Notes under the pieces: model-generated
The model's database searches: none
The model's input: the letters and a program-made list of their open reading frames with translations, nothing else
What the model was told of the DNA's origin: nothing
In this document: positions 62,051 to 64,000 of the stretch, in pieces
Position numbering within the stretch: the first letter of the stretch is position 1
How the letters are laid out: each line of letters begins with the position of its first letter
Assembly (NCBI GenBank): GCA_020850455.1
Contig: JADZEQ010000005.1
Location: 408,873-472,872, forward strand
Origin: Sphingomonadaceae bacterium
GTDB lineage: Bacteria > Pseudomonadota > Alphaproteobacteria > Sphingomonadales > Sphingomonadaceae
Length of the DNA stretch: 64,000 bases
Direction: 5' to 3'
Position numbers and translations under genes: made by a program

Positions 62051-62731
62051 TCAGCGCAAGCAACTATCCAGTCCGTCGCGTTCGACGACCTGCATGCGTG
62101 CGGAAATGCTGTTGCCATAGCGGCGGGTAAAGCCGCGCGGGGTGACGGCGCGCCGTTCCTTGGGCAGCGGCAGTACAGCGGCGATTCGCGCTGCCTCTTG
62201 CCGGGTCAGGCGGCTGGCATCATGGTGGAAATAGCGCACCGCGCCTGCATTGGCACCATAGGTGCCGATACCGGTTTCTGCGACGTTTAAATAGACTTCC
62301 ATGATGCGTTTTTTGCCCCAAATCCCCTCTATCAGCATGGTGAACCATGCTTCGGGCAATTTGCGCAGGGTGCGGCTGATCGCGCCGCTCCCTTGCCAGA
62401 GGAAGACATTTTTTGCGACCTGCTGGCTGATAGTGGAACCCCCGCGCAAGCGCCCATTTCCGGCCATCGAACGCAAGAGCGCGGCCCCCATCGCCTCTGT
62501 ATCAAAGCCGCGATGGCTACAAAATTTGGCATCCTCACCCGCGATGACTGCGCGCGCCATGTCCGGGTCCATATCTGACAGCGCCATCCAATCGCGCGTT
62601 GCGCCGCGACTGTCGGTCAACATGGTGATCGTCGTCGGGGGTGGCACCAGCGCATAAATCAGCACCCAAGCCAGCGACAGCCCAACGAACCAGAGCAAAG
62701 AGAGGAGGATGATGCGGAAAAAACGGCGCAC
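62051..62731 (-). CDS. mtgA: Monofunctional biosynthetic peptidoglycan transglycosylase
   Basis: AVIAGEDAKFCSHRGFDTEAMGAALLRSMAGNGRLRGGSTISQQVAKNVFLWQG (GT51 motifs). Confidence 0.96.
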   Translation of the reverse strand: MRRFFRIILLSLLWFVGLSLAWVLIYALVPPPTTITMLTDSRGATRDWMALSDMDPDMARAVIAGEDAKFCSHRGFDTEAMGAALLRSMAGNGRLRGGSTISQQVAKNVFLWQGSGAISRTLRKLPEAWFTMLIEGIWGKKRIMEVYLNVAETGIGTYGANAGAVRYFHHDASRLTRQEAARIAAVLPLPKERRAVTPRGFTRRYGNSISARMQVVERDGLDSCLR

Positions 62732-62736
62732 GAGGG

Positions 62737-63666
62737 CTAGGGTGCGGGCAACAAGCGCCGTTCACCGGCAATCAGCAAAATCGCCTTTTGCAATTTTTCA
62801 AAGGCGCGCACCTCTATCTGGCGGATGCGCTCGCGCGACACACCATAAATGATGCTGAGGTCTTCGAGCGTCTTGGGCTCATCAATCAAGCGACGCTGGG
62901 TCAAAATGTCGCGTTCCCGGTCATTTAGCCGTGCCATTGCTTCGGCAAGCAGGGCGGCGCGGACATCGCGTTCCTCCGCCTCGGCGATGCGTTCGTCTTG
63001 CAATGCACCGTCATCTTCGAGCAAATCCTGCCACTGTGCATCGCCATCTTCGCGCATCGGTGCGTTGAGCGACGTATCACCGCCCAGCGCCATGCGCCGG
63101 TTCATCGAAATCACATCCTCTTCGCTCACCGACAGGTCGGTGGCGATGCGTTCGACATGTTCGGGCAGCAAATCGCCTTCTTCAAACGCTGCGAGGTTAT
63201 TTTTCATCCGGCGCAGGTTGAAAAACAGCTTTTTCTGCGCGGCGGTGGTCCCCAGTTTGACGAGGCTCCAGCTACGCAGAATAAATTCCTGCATCGACGC
63301 GCGAATCCACCACATGGCATAGGTGGCGAGACGGAAACCGCGATCAGGGTCAAATTTCTTCACCCCCTGCATCAGGCCAATATTCCCCTCAGCAATTAGT
63401 TCGCTGACCGGCAGGCCATAGCCGCGATAGCCCATGGCGATTTTGGCGACGAGGCGCAGGTGCGACGTCACCAATGCAGCGGCGGCGTCCTGATCCTGAT
63501 GTTCCTGATAACGTTTGGCGAGCATATATTCCTCCTCCGGTGTCAGGAGAGGGAATTTGCGGATTTCCGCTAGATAACGGTTAAGCCCCGCCTCCCCGCC
63601 GAGCGCGGGCATCACCGTGGGAACATTGCCTTCACTATGGCTGCCCTTTGGCATGATGCGATCCAT
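62737..63666 (-). CDS. rpoH: RNA polymerase sigma-32 factor
   Basis: LNRYLAEIRKFPLLTPEEEYMLAKRYQEHQDQDAAAALVTSHLRLVAKIAMGYRGYGLPVSELIAEGNIGLMQGVKKFDPDRGFRLATYAMWWIRASMQEFILRSWSLVKLGTTAAQKKLFFNLR. Confidence 0.97.
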   Translation of the reverse strand: MDRIMPKGSHSEGNVPTVMPALGGEAGLNRYLAEIRKFPLLTPEEEYMLAKRYQEHQDQDAAAALVTSHLRLVAKIAMGYRGYGLPVSELIAEGNIGLMQGVKKFDPDRGFRLATYAMWWIRASMQEFILRSWSLVKLGTTAAQKKLFFNLRRMKNNLAAFEEGDLLPEHVERIATDLSVSEEDVISMNRRMALGGDTSLNAPMREDGDAQWQDLLEDDGALQDERIAEAEERDVRAALLAEAMARLNDRERDILTQRRLIDEPKTLEDLSIIYGVSRERIRQIEVRAFEKLQKAILLIAGERRLLPAP

Positions 63667-63693
63667 ATCCTTTGTTGGGGGGGGAGGGCGTTA

Positions 63694-64000
63694 CTATATC
63701 GCCAGTGCGGTGAATAATTGCTGCATATCGTCGGGGCAATCGCTGTCAAAGGCAAGCTTTTTACCGCTAATGGGGTGCATAAACCCCAAATGGCGGGCGT
63801 GCAATGCCTGACGGTGAAAGCCCATGGCGCGCAACCGGGCGCTATGTGGCCCCTGACGGCCATAGAGCGGGTCGCCGAGCAGGGGATGGCCGCGGTGCGC
63901 CATATGGACGCGCACTTGGTGGGTGCGCCCGGTTTCCAGTCGGCATTCGACCATCGCAGCCCGGTCGAGCCGTTGGAGCATGCGAAAATGAGTGATCGCC
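63694..64000 (-). CDS. RluA-family pseudouridine synthase, C-terminal part, runs off the right edge
   Basis: CRLETGRTHQVRVHMAHRGHPLLGDPLYGRQ ... RQALHARHLGFMHPISGKKLAFDS. Confidence 0.92.
   Translation of the reverse strand, partial: AITHFRMLQRLDRAAMVECRLETGRTHQVRVHMAHRGHPLLGDPLYGRQGPHSARLRAMGFHRQALHARHLGFMHPISGKKLAFDSDCPDDMQQLFTALAI

Noticed and set aside
63677-63684. G8 homopolymer upstream of rpoH as a phase-variation tract
   Set aside because: Only eight bases, in a 5' leader rather than a reading frame; no second supporting signal.

Overview
This 64 kb window looks like chromosomal sequence from a high-GC alphaproteobacterium. Sphingomonadales is the best fit, judging by gene content and the TonB-receptor repertoire. 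Most of it is housekeeping, in this order: end of an exopolysaccharide/nucleotide-sugar cluster (glycosyltransferase fragment, fcl, gmd, asnB-like, sugar transferase); a VWA/MoxR pair split by a small secreted protein and a soluble chemoreceptor-like protein; a four-gene envelope module (small membrane proteins, holin-like, histone-tailed DUF883-like); eno; two tandem TraB/GumN genes; glyQ/glyS; ppdK; DUF1214/DUF1254; tRNA-Arg; a complete N-acetylglucosamine/chitobiose locus (nagA, SIS deaminase, GntR regulator, TonB receptor, GH20, EIIA-HPr-EI fusion, EIIBC); recA with an SOS box; alaS; an isolated GTA-type holin; tRNA-Pro; yajC-secD-secF; a pseudo-dihydroorotase with pyrB and ruvX; gatCAB; tRNA-Leu; tig; two divergent clpP paralogs; clpX; an Oar-like TonB receptor; mtgA; rpoH; and a partial RluA-type pseudouridine synthase. 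I found no CRISPR array, transposase, prophage or clear defence system. The most interesting observations are (1) a stretch of about 120 codons inside glyS with strikingly foreign codon usage, (2) a perfect 10-bp hairpin covering the moxR ribosome-binding region, (3) a long hairpin fused directly to the 3' end of tRNA-Arg, (4) a 14-bp perfect hairpin between the nag TonB receptor and the GH20 gene, (5) paired ATACCA direct repeats that look like the nag regulator operator, (6) four palindromes packed into a divergent intergenic region, and (7) lysine/alanine histone-like tails on two proteins. Nothing here clearly proves an undescribed system. All homology calls are from my own reading of the translated sequence, with no database search.
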